Source: Bradyrhizobium jicamae (GTDB lineage Bacteria; Pseudomonadota; Alphaproteobacteria; Rhizobiales; Xanthobacteraceae). From it: 64,000 nucleotides of DNA. The translations under genes were made by a program, and so were the position numbers. Below, piece by piece: positions 14,545-22,730 of the stretch (positions are counted from its first letter, which is position 1; each line of letters starts with the position of its first letter). Location of the stretch: the NCBI RefSeq assembly GCF_018130215.1, contig NZ_JAFCKQ010000021.1, forward strand, positions 53,480-117,479. The letters run 5' to 3'. The notes under the pieces are model-generated. The model was not told the DNA's origin. It searched no databases and worked only from the letters and a program-made list of their open reading frames with translations.

Positions 14545-16098
14545 ATGGATCAGGAAGTTATCGCCGCGAGTTCTACCGGATCCGGGAAGCAGATCCGGTC
14601 TGGTGCCGAGTACGTCGAGAGCCTCAGGGGGCGGAGGTTGAAGGTTTATCTGATGGGCGAGCGGGTAGAGGAGCCGGTCGACCACCCCATCATCAGACCG
14701 TCGATTAATGCGGTCGCAAGAACCTACGACCTTGCCAACGAGGACCCGGAACTTGCCTCTGCCGTCTCGCCTCTGACCGGCGATCGCGTGAACCGCTTCC
14801 TCCACATCTCCGCTAGTTCCAGCGATCTTGTTATGCAGAACAAGATGCAGCGCCGTCTCGGGCAGCTAACGGGCACCTGCTTTCAACGTTGCGTCGGCAT
14901 GGATGCCCTCAATTCCCTGCATTCGGTAACATACGATCTCGATCTCAAACACCAAACCGCTTACCACGCGCGATTCACGAAGTTCCTCGCACGCGTGCAG
15001 AGTGCAAACGTGGTCATCGGCGGTGCGATGACCGACGTGAAAGGCGATCGCGGCAAACCGCCGTCACAACAGGCGGATCCGGATCTCTTCCTGCACGTCG
15101 TGCGGCGTACCCCCGATGGCGTCTACGTTAGCGGCGCGAAGGCGCACCAAACCGGCTGCTTGAACTCGCACTGGCTGATTGTGATGCCGACGATGAGGCT
15201 GGAGGCCGCCGACAAGGACTATGCCATCATCGGTGCGATTCCGGTTGACGCTGAGGGCATAACCTACATCTACGGTAGGCAGTCCTGCGACACTCGCAGC
15301 GCTGAAGAGGGAGACATCGACGCCGGCAACACGCAATTCTCGGGTCAGGAGGCGATGATTATCTTCGACGGAGTCTTTATCCCAATGGAGTTTGTCTTCC
15401 TGGATGGAGAAGTCGAGTTCGCCTCAACGCTGGTCGAGCGATTCACCTGCTACCACCGTCGCAGCTATGTCTGCAAGTCGGGGGTCGGCGATGTACTGAT
15501 CGGCGCCGCGGCCACCGTCGCCGACTACAATGGCGTGGAACGGGTCTCGCATGTTCGGGACAAGCTCGTCGAAATGACCCATCTCAACGAGACGATCTAC
15601 GGGACCGGTATCGCCGCGAGCCACCAGGGGATTGCCATGAATTCGGGGGCGTACCTGCCCGATGAGATGTTGGCGAACGTCTGCAAGCATCATGTCACGC
15701 GTTTTCCATACGAGATCGGCCGCCTGGCGCAGGATCTGGCGGGCGGCTTGATGGTTACACTCCCCTCGGAACGGGACTTGCGGCACGAGACGATCGGGCC
15801 CCTGGTCGAGAAGTACCTGAAAGGCCGTCCGGAGGTTGCGACCGAGGACCGGATCCGGGTTCTGCGCCTGGTCGAGAACATGACGCTCGGCAGGAATGCG
15901 GTGGGATATCTCACGGAATCCATGCACGGTGCGGGCTCACCACAAGCGCAGAGGATTCAGATCGCCCGCTCGATGCAAATCGAGTTCAAGAAGGAGCTGG
16001 CAAAGGTGCTGGCCGGCGTGACTGATGCGTCGCGCGAAGAAATCTCATGCGACGTTTCCACCTACATGGAGCGCGTGTTCGCGCCGGTCCGCAATTGA
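14545..16098 (+). CDS. 4-hydroxybutyryl-CoA dehydratase-like [4Fe-4S] flavoprotein (AbfD family)
   Basis: A 517-residue member of the HpaB-fold superfamily that resembles clostridial 4-hydroxybutyryl-CoA dehydratase/vinylacetyl-CoA isomerase much more than the monooxygenases. Matching features: VDHPIIRPSIN, the two cluster cysteines in TCFQRCVGMD (Cys112, Cys116), AMTDVKGDRG, the KAHQTG segment, YGRQSCDTR, the acid residue in GQEAMIIFD (Glu269), HRRSYVCK (His304, Tyr308, Cys310) and TESMHGAGSPQAQR (Glu458). The cluster ligands His and Cys are six residues apart here, whereas in the clostridial enzyme (His292, Cys299) they are seven apart. The reaction is probably radical-type dehydration or isomerisation of a 4-hydroxyacyl-CoA. 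ATG 14545 has AAGGAGG 7 bases upstream. Confidence 0.88.
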   Translation: MDQEVIAASSTGSGKQIRSGAEYVESLRGRRLKVYLMGERVEEPVDHPIIRPSINAVARTYDLANEDPELASAVSPLTGDRVNRFLHISASSSDLVMQNKMQRRLGQLTGTCFQRCVGMDALNSLHSVTYDLDLKHQTAYHARFTKFLARVQSANVVIGGAMTDVKGDRGKPPSQQADPDLFLHVVRRTPDGVYVSGAKAHQTGCLNSHWLIVMPTMRLEAADKDYAIIGAIPVDAEGITYIYGRQSCDTRSAEEGDIDAGNTQFSGQEAMIIFDGVFIPMEFVFLDGEVEFASTLVERFTCYHRRSYVCKSGVGDVLIGAAATVADYNGVERVSHVRDKLVEMTHLNETIYGTGIAASHQGIAMNSGAYLPDEMLANVCKHHVTRFPYEIGRLAQDLAGGLMVTLPSERDLRHETIGPLVEKYLKGRPEVATEDRIRVLRLVENMTLGRNAVGYLTESMHGAGSPQAQRIQIARSMQIEFKKELAKVLAGVTDASREEISCDVSTYMERVFAPVRN

Positions 16099-16136
16099 AT
16101 CGGGAAGCGTAAGGTCAAGAAATCGGAGAAAGTGCA

Positions 16137-16577
16137 ATGGCGATGACGATGAGCGGGGAGATCCAACTTGCCGCGCCAAGGGAGGTGGTTTGGGAGAAGC
16201 TGAACGACAGCGATGTCCTGAAGGCTTGTATCCCCGGATGTGAAGAGTTGGAGAAAACCGACGGGCAGGGTTTTCGCGCCGTTGCCAAGATGAAGGTCGG
16301 CCCGGTGTCCGCCCGGTTTCGAGGGAAAGTCACATTGAGCGATCTCGATCCCCCCAGCGGATACAAGATCTCGGGTGAAGGTGAGGGTGGCGTGGCAGGC
16401 TTTGCGAAGGGAGCCGCCAAGGTTATTCTTGTCGAACGTGAGGGCGGCACGCTGTTGAGTTACCACGTTGACGCGCAGATCGGGGGCAAACTGGCGCAGC
16501 TGGGCCAACGATTGATCAATGGGACGGCCAAGAAGCTCGCGGACGAGTTTTTCGCCAATTTCGCACGATCTCTCTAG
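16137..16577 (+). CDS. CoxG-like SRPBCC-family protein
   Basis: A 146-residue START/SRPBCC-fold protein. It begins MTMSGEIQLAAPREVVWEKL, followed by the CoxG pattern ACIPGCEELEKTDGQGF and KMKVGPVSARFRGKVTLSDL, then the glycine-rich SGEGEGGVAGFAKGAAKV. CoxG of carboxidotrophic bacteria helps anchor the Mo-hydroxylase to the membrane, and homologues accompany many Mo-hydroxylase clusters. Here it closes the unit that starts at 13253, 38 bases after the dehydratase-like gene, linking that unit functionally to the hydroxylase operon at 5225-9725. The usual C-terminal membrane tail of longer CoxG proteins is absent. Confidence 0.88.
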   Translation: MAMTMSGEIQLAAPREVVWEKLNDSDVLKACIPGCEELEKTDGQGFRAVAKMKVGPVSARFRGKVTLSDLDPPSGYKISGEGEGGVAGFAKGAAKVILVEREGGTLLSYHVDAQIGGKLAQLGQRLINGTAKKLADEFFANFARSL

Positions 16578-16602
16578 TTATCTTCCCTCTAAACTCGAGT
16601 GT

Positions 16603-16737
16603 GGTGCCAAGCCTGCCGATTTGCCTGTCGAGCAGCCCACCAAATTTGAATTGGTCGTCAACCGCACCACCGCAATGGCGATCGGAGTCCGCATTCCGTC
16701 ATCACTGCTTGCCCGCGCCGACGAGGTGATCGAATGA
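16603..16737 (+). pseudogene. C-terminal remnant of an ABC_sub_bind-type binding protein
   Basis: The last 44 codons of a solitary binding protein remain: GAKPADLPVEQPTKFELVVN continuing to LLARADEVIE and a stop. The intact gene at 44650-45618 ends with the same pattern (GAKPADLPLQQPVRYDLIIN ... LTRADEVIE), and the following bases of both loci are also alike (CCGACCAxCCAxCTGTCCGCT). No start or N-terminal part exists here because the CoxG-like gene ends 25 bases before it. It is a recombination leftover, not a gene. Confidence 0.75.
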
Positions 16738-16887
16738 CCACATCTGGCCCATCGCGACCAATGCACCCGACCACCCATCTGTCCGCTCTGAAGCCGGGCC
16801 ACTGTAGCGATTGATACCCGAAGCGAAAGTTGCAGTTCCTCTCTTTCGCCGATAGCTTTGATCACCGGACCAGTAGGCTTGCTGAAT

Positions 16888-18003
16888 ATGGATTGCCTTG
16901 CCGCCGTATTTCGCGACATTGACCTCCCGCTATCGATCGAACCCATTGTAATCGATGAACCGGGAGCAACCGAGCTGCTCGTGCGCATCGCGGCGGTCGG
17001 ACTCTGCCGCACCGACTATCACGTCATGCGCGGTGAACGCCGCGTCGCGATGAAACCAATGGTACTTGGTCACGAGGCGGCCGGCATCGTCGAAAGGACG
17101 GGCCGACAGGTTGTCGGGATCAATCCCGGTGATCATGTGGTTTTGACATTCATTCCGGGCTGCGGCGTTTGCCGTTGGTGTCGCCAAGGTCTGCATCACC
17201 TCTGCGCGCAAGGTCCCCGGATAACTCAAGGCCCGCAGCTCGACGGAACGTATCGGAGACGCGACCGTGAAGGAGTTGCAGTCGGCAGTTTTTGCATGAT
17301 TGGCGGCTTTGCTGAGTATGCCGTGGTCGATAGAGGTTCGGTCGTTGTCATTGACAAAGACGTTCCGCTCGATCTCGCAAGTTTGGTCGCGTGCGGCGTG
17401 CCGGCAGGCGTAGGAGCGGCGCGCTATCGCGCCCGAGTGAAGAGGAACGACACCGTGCTTGTTGTCGGCTGCGGCGGTGACGGCATGAACGTCATTCAAG
17501 GCGCGCAGCTATGTGGCGCCTCACAGATCATTGCTGCGGATATCGTTCCCGCCAAGCTGGTTTGGGCTCGAGAGTTTGGTGCGACCGACACGCTCGAGCA
17601 ACAGGGCGAGGAACTCACCAAGGCCGTGCTCGCACTCACCGATGGTATTGGCGTGAACCACGCTTTCGTATGCATCGACCCACCAGCGACGCTGTTACCG
17701 GCCTTCCGCGCGACCGCCAAGGCGGGCAATGTGGTTGTTACGGCGCTGACGCCCGACACCGTTTCCGAAATAAGCATTCCGCCGCTCGAACTATGCGTTT
17801 CACAAAAGGCGATTATGGGCGCGGTGTATGGTTTTGCCAGCCCAAGGGTCCAAATCCCGGAGCTTTTGTCGCTTTATCGTCAGGGCACATTGAAGCTGCG
17901 CGAGCTTATCACGCAGACCTATCGTCTTGAGGACATTAATCTCGGTTACGCTGATCTCCAAGCGGGCAAGAACTTGCGAGGCGTCGTACGGTTTGACACG
18001 TGA
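16888..18003 (+). CDS. Zinc-dependent alcohol dehydrogenase (MDR family)
   Basis: A medium-chain dehydrogenase/reductase of about 371 residues. Catalytic-zinc ligands are in GLCRTDYH, VLGHEAAGIVE and LVACGVPAGVGAA; the structural zinc is bound by the four cysteines in CGVCRWCRQGLHHLC. The Rossmann motif reads VVGCGGDGMNVIQGA, with Asp at a position where class III-like enzymes usually have Val. The layout matches NAD-dependent aryl/alkyl alcohol dehydrogenases of the class III-like branch. It oxidises an alcohol or reduces an aldehyde in the cytoplasm. I place the start at ATG 16888 where family similarity begins; the frame is open to 16858. No clear ribosome binding site is seen. It stands alone, 310 bases after the CoxG-like gene. 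Confidence 0.85.
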   Translation: MDCLAAVFRDIDLPLSIEPIVIDEPGATELLVRIAAVGLCRTDYHVMRGERRVAMKPMVLGHEAAGIVERTGRQVVGINPGDHVVLTFIPGCGVCRWCRQGLHHLCAQGPRITQGPQLDGTYRRRDREGVAVGSFCMIGGFAEYAVVDRGSVVVIDKDVPLDLASLVACGVPAGVGAARYRARVKRNDTVLVVGCGGDGMNVIQGAQLCGASQIIAADIVPAKLVWAREFGATDTLEQQGEELTKAVLALTDGIGVNHAFVCIDPPATLLPAFRATAKAGNVVVTALTPDTVSEISIPPLELCVSQKAIMGAVYGFASPRVQIPELLSLYRQGTLKLRELITQTYRLEDINLGYADLQAGKNLRGVVRFDT

Positions 18004-18176
18004 GTTAAACAAGCCGCGTGCTACCGCTTCTGGCCCTAAGCGGCGGTTAGAGGATGACCGCTTTCCCGCCGCTGTCAGGGGCACAGCGAACATCAAGCGA
18101 ACGGGCCGCGAACGCCGTCTTTGACCCAACTCGGGCATTGGCCCTAGCCCAAGAGCAAGGCCCTGTGCTTTGATCC

Positions 18177-18590
18177 TTGGAACGGAATCGACCGATCTCG
18201 GGTGCTGTTGTTGCCCATAATCGCGTGGAACGGCGGCTTGCGGCAATTCTGGTGGCGGATGTCGCCGGCTACAGCCGCCTGATGAGCGCGGACGAAGAAG
18301 GCGTCTTGGCTCGGCTCAAGGCTACCAGAAGGTCCCTCCTGGACCCCACCATCGCCGCGCATCGCGGGCGGCCAGCGTCGTTGGTGCCGCCAGAGGCGCC
18401 ATCGAGGTGCAGCGCGGCATGGTTGAGCAAAAAGCCACAGTGCCCCAGGCCACGCGCATCGAATTTCGCGTCGGCATCCATGTCGGCGACATCATTGTCG
18501 ATGACAACGATATCTTTGGCGATGGCGTCAATATTGCCGCCCGTCTTGAAGGGATTGCAGAGCCGGGCGGGGTTTGCACGTTCTCGCCAA
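18177..18590 (+). pseudogene. Broken class III adenylate/guanylate cyclase fragment
   Basis: The first part (HNRVERRLAAILVADVAGYS then RLMSADEEGVLARLKATRR) is the N-terminus of a cyclase-TPR protein like those at 34052 and 57555. After AAHRGR (about 18369) the frame shifts: the expected IVKTTGDG segment is deleted and the sequence continues in another frame as ASVVGAARGAIEVQRGMVEQ, then FRVGIHVGDIIVDDNDIFGD and LEGIAEPGG. It ends abruptly near 18577, where unrelated coding sequence begins. The metal-binding and substrate regions are incomplete, so no active cyclase can be made. Confidence 0.8.
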
Positions 18591-18708
18591 GGTGACCGGT
18601 GACTACGACAAGACCGGTCTGCCCGATCCGCTGGAGCTCCGCTCCTACTTCACGCTCGCGGGCGATGCGATCGCCCAGCTCGTGATTGTTCCGGTCAAAC
18701 GCCCCTGA
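18574..18708 (+). pseudogene. C-terminal remnant of a SnoaL/NTF2-like protein
   Basis: Directly joined to the broken cyclase is a 44-codon open segment that reads VLAKVTGDYDKTGLPDPLEL then RSYFTLAGDAIAQLVIVPVK and a stop. The pattern (V.G.....PLELR..FTL.GD.I..L.I.P) is the last two strands of SnoaL-like NTF2-fold proteins. It has no start and no N-terminal part. The two gene pieces were fused by a deletion or recombination around 18575-18582. Family assignment is by pattern only. Confidence 0.5.
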
Positions 18709-19006
18709 GCGCCGTCTACGCAGCACCACGCTCGGCCGATCCGTTCTGAGAGGGGAGGGACGACCAGTTCTGCGGTCTATGCAAAGGATACAAATCTCGA
18801 AGACCCGCTGGCCTCCCTTGTCGTTGGCGAACGCCCTGACCCGGTCGTGAAGGAAGGCTGGGAGCGGGTGAAGTTGACACACGCCAGCCTCAACCGGCAG
18901 ATCCGATCTGAGTCCTTGATTTATATCAAGCCCACGATAGTGCGCGTCTCCACATTTGGCCCGACGTCAAGGAGCATGGTCCTCAACGTCAGAAAGGTAG
19001 CGCATA

Positions 19007-19360
19007 ATGAAATTGGTCCTTGTTTCGGCAGCACTCGCGATCGCGGCCGTTACGCCTTGTGAGGCGCAGGTTGAGTTGAAGACGTATGCAAACCCAGACG
19101 GCTACATTGATGTTCAGGCTCTAACGTGTGCCCAGCTTGCCAACACTTATCAGGAGGATGCTGATCATCTCACAGCCTGGTACAGCGGGTGGTATAATGG
19201 GCTTGCAAAGAAGCACATGATGAAAGTTGATCGCGCCAAGGATCTAGAGCACGAGATCATCGTTTATTGCAAAGCGAACAAGGACAAGAAAGTCATCCAA
19301 GCCATTGATGTCGTATTCAATCAATATCGAGATCAAAATGGCATTAAGATGAAAAAGTGA
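19007..19360 (+). CDS. HdeA/HdeB-family periplasmic protein
   Basis: A 117-residue secreted protein. The signal peptide is MKLVLVSAALAIAAVTPCEA. The mature part (DVQALTCAQLANTYQEDADH then LTAWYSGWYNGLA, later IIVYCKANKD) has the two cysteines and spacing of the HdeA/HdeB family, small periplasmic acid-stress chaperones; many alphaproteobacterial members have unknown roles. AGAAAGG about 9 bases before the ATG at 19007 serves as ribosome binding site. It stands alone between a pseudogene region and a convergent sensor kinase gene. Confidence 0.75.
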   Translation: MKLVLVSAALAIAAVTPCEAQVELKTYANPDGYIDVQALTCAQLANTYQEDADHLTAWYSGWYNGLAKKHMMKVDRAKDLEHEIIVYCKANKDKKVIQAIDVVFNQYRDQNGIKMKK

Positions 19361-19736
19361 GGGACCCGTTGCTCACCATGAGGGATGTACGGCAGCCGGC
19401 GTCTGCAGAGATGACGCATCTGGAGTCATGGACGCCCGCTGCTTTCCTCAATTAGCGCCGAAATGCCTCTTGTGACACTCGAGTACCTCGAGCAGCTCTC
19501 ATCGCGTGGCCGGTGGCCGGCTGAGCCTTGCGATAGTGAGGTTTGTGTTGATCTCTGCAACGCGTTGGACAGTGGTGCATCCTTTGTAAAACGCTCCCTC
19601 TCGTCACATCGTTCCAGCCTCTGGTCTGGAAGATTGCCTGCTGGTTTTACTGAGCGTTAGACTAGAGGGCGCCTTCCGGTATAACCGCGCTACATTTCCC
19701 CGTACCGCGCAAACGGTCGCCACGTACCAACTGCGG
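19361..19736. other. Intergenic stretch, nothing recognised
   Basis: About 376 bases between the HdeA-like gene and the convergent sensor kinase gene. I see no convincing reading frame, RNA gene or strong terminator hairpin with a T-run. Confidence 0.4.
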
Positions 19737-21578
19737 TCATTCCGCGAGCGGTATCCTGACGTAAAACGTCACACCGCCCTTTGCTCTATTCTCCGCGAAT
19801 AACCGCCCGCCATGCGCCTCGACAATAGTTCGTGCGATGGATAACCCCATACCCATGCCGTGAGGCTTTGTGGTGAAGAACGGTTCGAACACATCCTTGA
19901 GTTTTTCCTTGGGGATGCCAGGCCCCAAGTCCGATACCGAGACCTCGGCGACGTTGCCGTCACGCGCGCTTGAGATGGTAATTCTACGGTCAGCAATCGA
20001 CACGTCTGACATCGCATCCATCGCGTTGACAATTAGATTAAGGATGACCTGCTGTAGTTGAACCACATCACCCCTGATGGGAAGAGGCGTCAGCCCGATA
20101 AGATTTGCAAGATCCGCTTTTCGAGCAATCGCCAATGCAGCGAGAAATTGGAGGGTGTCGCGCGCAACATCGTTGAAATCGATTCGCTTAAACTCAAGTG
20201 GCTCTCTCCGGAGCAGGCTGCGCAATCGACCGATGACATCATTGGCTCGCTGGTCGTCTCGGCGAATATCCGCAAGGATTTCTGCAACCTCGTCAAGGTC
20301 GGGAGAGGTCGACTTGATAAGCACTTCCGCCGCTTCAGCGTTGGTCAAAATCGCCCCGAGCGGTTGATTAAGTTCGTGCGCGATTGTTGTCGTAAGTTCG
20401 CCCGCCATGGAGTATCGGTTGATATGCGCAAGTTCAGCAGAGCGTTGCCGAGCCTGCACTTCGGCAACTTGACGACGGCGCCGCTCAAACAGCAAGACAC
20501 AAATCAGCACTGCCTGAAGCAGCACGACCGTGGAAATCATTGCAATCTGCCAACGATATTGCTGCCATGCGGTGCGATCGCGAAAGACGATCTCGCTCCC
20601 CAACGGTAGCCGGCTTTCGCTAATCCCCCACCGCTTAATTTCACGCCAATCAAATCTTGGCGTCGAAAACGGTAGAGGAGGTACTCTAATGTCGCTGGGA
20701 GTCTCACCCCCGAGGATTCGAACCACAACGGCGGCTGCCGTTCGGCTTGTGTCGTACACCGCATTGAACGGGCCACCAACAATGCCTTGCCCGATGAGTG
20801 GCTCAGTATAACCAAAAATGGGAGCATTGGCGACCGCATGAAGTTTTTTGAACGCGTCATTGCCATCGTGCACAACGCCTGCCGCATCCACACTCATTCC
20901 TTCCCAGATAATCGCGGAATGCGGTGGCAGCCGAGCAGCTTCTTTCGAAATGTCGTCGAATGACAAACTGTCCCAGAATACAAATTCAACGTGGTGCGAT
21001 AAACGCGCAGCTTCCTCGTGAATGAGGTTCGACCAGAATTTCTCATTGGGAGATGTGCCATTGACGACTGCGATATGTCGGGTGTCGGGCAACACCTTCA
21101 GGATATTCGCGATCACGGCCTTGTAGTCGATCTGAATGGGTACGACCGCGTCGTTCCGCGTAAGACTGGAATATTGGATGCGACGTGACTCAAGAGTGGT
21201 GAGGACCATCGGAGTGGACAAGAAGAGCTGCCCCCGGTTTCGTTGCACAAACGCTGCAGCCGGCGCGCCTACGCTTACGATCACATCGGGAGTTTGTTCG
21301 GCAAATAGAGCAGCGAGGTACTCGACGAAGGGTTTTTCTAATTTGCTATTGCTGTAGCGAGCCGAGATCACCGATTGGTCGGTAATAGTCAGCGGCCAAG
21401 GCGACTGGCGGTTCAGTTCCTCGCGAATGCCTCGAGCATAATCGCTCCAAGGCCTCATCTCTGTACCAAACGAATGTAGCAGCAAAACCTGCTTGCTATC
21501 GGCGGCCAGCGCCACCGGTCCAGTAGATATCGCCAGCAGAAAAAGGACAACTCTGACAGAGCTTGAGAGGCGGTGCAT
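19737..21578 (-). CDS. Sensor histidine kinase with periplasmic ABC_sub_bind-like sensor domain
   Basis: A membrane histidine kinase of about 613 residues. It begins with a signal-like segment (MHRLSSSVRVVLFLLAISTG), then an extracytoplasmic domain of the ABC_sub_bind fold (KQVLLLHSFGTEMRPWSDYA to about residue 340), a transmembrane helix (ISTVVLLQAVLICVLLFERR), and a cytoplasmic kinase. The H-box is TTTIAHELNQPLGAILTNAE, the N-box NLIVNAMDAM, the G boxes DLGPGIP and GMGMGLSIARTIVEAHGG. It lacks a PAS domain and no response regulator gene is adjacent. The frame is open to a TTG at 21638 with a weak site; ATG 21578 begins at the signal peptide and is my choice, without a clear ribosome binding site. 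Confidence 0.88.
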   Translation of the reverse strand: MHRLSSSVRVVLFLLAISTGPVALAADSKQVLLLHSFGTEMRPWSDYARGIREELNRQSPWPLTITDQSVISARYSNSKLEKPFVEYLAALFAEQTPDVIVSVGAPAAAFVQRNRGQLFLSTPMVLTTLESRRIQYSSLTRNDAVVPIQIDYKAVIANILKVLPDTRHIAVVNGTSPNEKFWSNLIHEEAARLSHHVEFVFWDSLSFDDISKEAARLPPHSAIIWEGMSVDAAGVVHDGNDAFKKLHAVANAPIFGYTEPLIGQGIVGGPFNAVYDTSRTAAAVVVRILGGETPSDIRVPPLPFSTPRFDWREIKRWGISESRLPLGSEIVFRDRTAWQQYRWQIAMISTVVLLQAVLICVLLFERRRRQVAEVQARQRSAELAHINRYSMAGELTTTIAHELNQPLGAILTNAEAAEVLIKSTSPDLDEVAEILADIRRDDQRANDVIGRLRSLLRREPLEFKRIDFNDVARDTLQFLAALAIARKADLANLIGLTPLPIRGDVVQLQQVILNLIVNAMDAMSDVSIADRRITISSARDGNVAEVSVSDLGPGIPKEKLKDVFEPFFTTKPHGMGMGLSIARTIVEAHGGRLFAENRAKGGVTFYVRIPLAE

Positions 21579-21638
21579 ATACACAAAAGCGGGCTGGAGA
21601 TCGGAGGCTAGGCTTGCAAATGTTTCTTCGCGATACAA

Positions 21639-22179
21639 GGCCCGCTTCCGTGCGAGATCGATCTCGGCCTTAATTCTTGACTTTGCCTCATGGGATTATC
21701 CCGTAATACTACGGAAACGCCCTCGCTGGCGGGCATCCCTGAACCAAGTCAATCTGATCTCCGATGGCTGGTTTAGGAACAATCTTCCTCGCCCCTTCGG
21801 AGACCAGAACTTACCTTTACAGATTGCCTTCGATTTGCGGAGCAATACAGAATTGAGGCCGCTAGAGCTGATCTTACACCAAGACGGTGCACCGTTCTAA
21901 CTAACATTTCACGAGGTTACTACGGTCTAGCATGTCAACTTGAAATCCTTTCCTCACCTGCCAAGGAGGAGGATCGCCGAGTCGGCGGCTAATGTCCGCA
22001 TCGGGTCCAAAACGCGAAGGACGCCACCCCAGCAAATCTGGTCCGGTATACCCCGACGAGCGGACTCCATCGAGCTATGCCGCCTCTTCGCCTCCGTGCC
22101 AGAAGTGGTCATTGGTGCTACTAAGCGAACTGCTATCGCTGGGTGCCGCGCACCTCCACTTGCTGGCCGCCGGGCACCA
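21639..22179. other. Intergenic stretch, nothing recognised
   Basis: About 540 bases between the sensor kinase start and the end of the cupin gene. The kinase promoter should lie near 21640-21720. The piece around 21985-22020 (TGTCCGCATCGGGTCCAAAA) resembles short repeats scattered elsewhere in this window. No convincing gene is seen on either strand. Confidence 0.35.
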
Positions 22180-22524
22180 TTACTTGTCGCGCGCAATAGG
22201 AGCGAAATCGAACTCTCCGTTACCTTGCAAGACGATGAAGTTGGCGGATGTATCGCCGATGTTGGTCACGCGGTGTGGCCGTTTCGGCGCAATAGAAAAC
22301 GTCTGCCCAGGGGACAGGCGCGCCTCCTCGATTGGGCCGCGCAGCTCAATGCGAATGGTCCCGGACACAACGTGGAGGGTGTCCTGAACATGATTGTGAT
22401 AGTGCCACGGCACCTCCTGGGTAGGGCTGATCTGCATCTCGGTGATACGGAAATTAGGCCGTACCAAGTGATGTACGCGGCGCTCGGCTTCGAACAGCTT
22501 GGACGTATCCGTCACGACGTTCAT
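22180..22524 (-). CDS. Cupin-domain protein
   Basis: A 114-residue single-domain cupin. Motif 1 is WHYHNHVQDTLHVVSGTIRI with two to three metal-binding histidines; the usual glutamate is replaced by Asp or absent. Motif 2 is PGQTFSIAPKRPHRVTN with the third histidine. It probably binds a metal and a small organic ligand or catalyses a simple oxygenase/isomerase reaction; no substrate can be inferred. GGGAG lies about 6 bases before the ATG at 22524. It is separated by about 200 bases from the LuxR-type gene upstream on the same strand. Confidence 0.75.
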   Translation of the reverse strand: MNVVTDTSKLFEAERRVHHLVRPNFRITEMQISPTQEVPWHYHNHVQDTLHVVSGTIRIELRGPIEEARLSPGQTFSIAPKRPHRVTNIGDTSANFIVLQGNGEFDFAPIARDK

Positions 22525-22730
22525 GGGTTGCTCCCGGTCTTGCTGACGACAGTTTCGGCACTGTCAGCCTAACTGAGAGATACCAGCGTGCCACGCCAGC
22601 TCCAAGAGACGGCGGTACTACCTCTGATCGTGACAGATGCGCTGAAACGAGGCTCGGCGGCCATCGGCTGGGACAAATGTCACGGTTTGTCATAATGAAG
22701 GCAGTGCAGAACCGATCGCGACGAGTGCCC

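Noticed and set aside
14545..16098. Annotation as 4-hydroxyphenylacetate 3-monooxygenase
   Set aside because: Cluster-ligand cysteines and the TESMHGAGSPQAQR segment point to the 4-hydroxybutyryl-CoA dehydratase branch of the superfamily instead.
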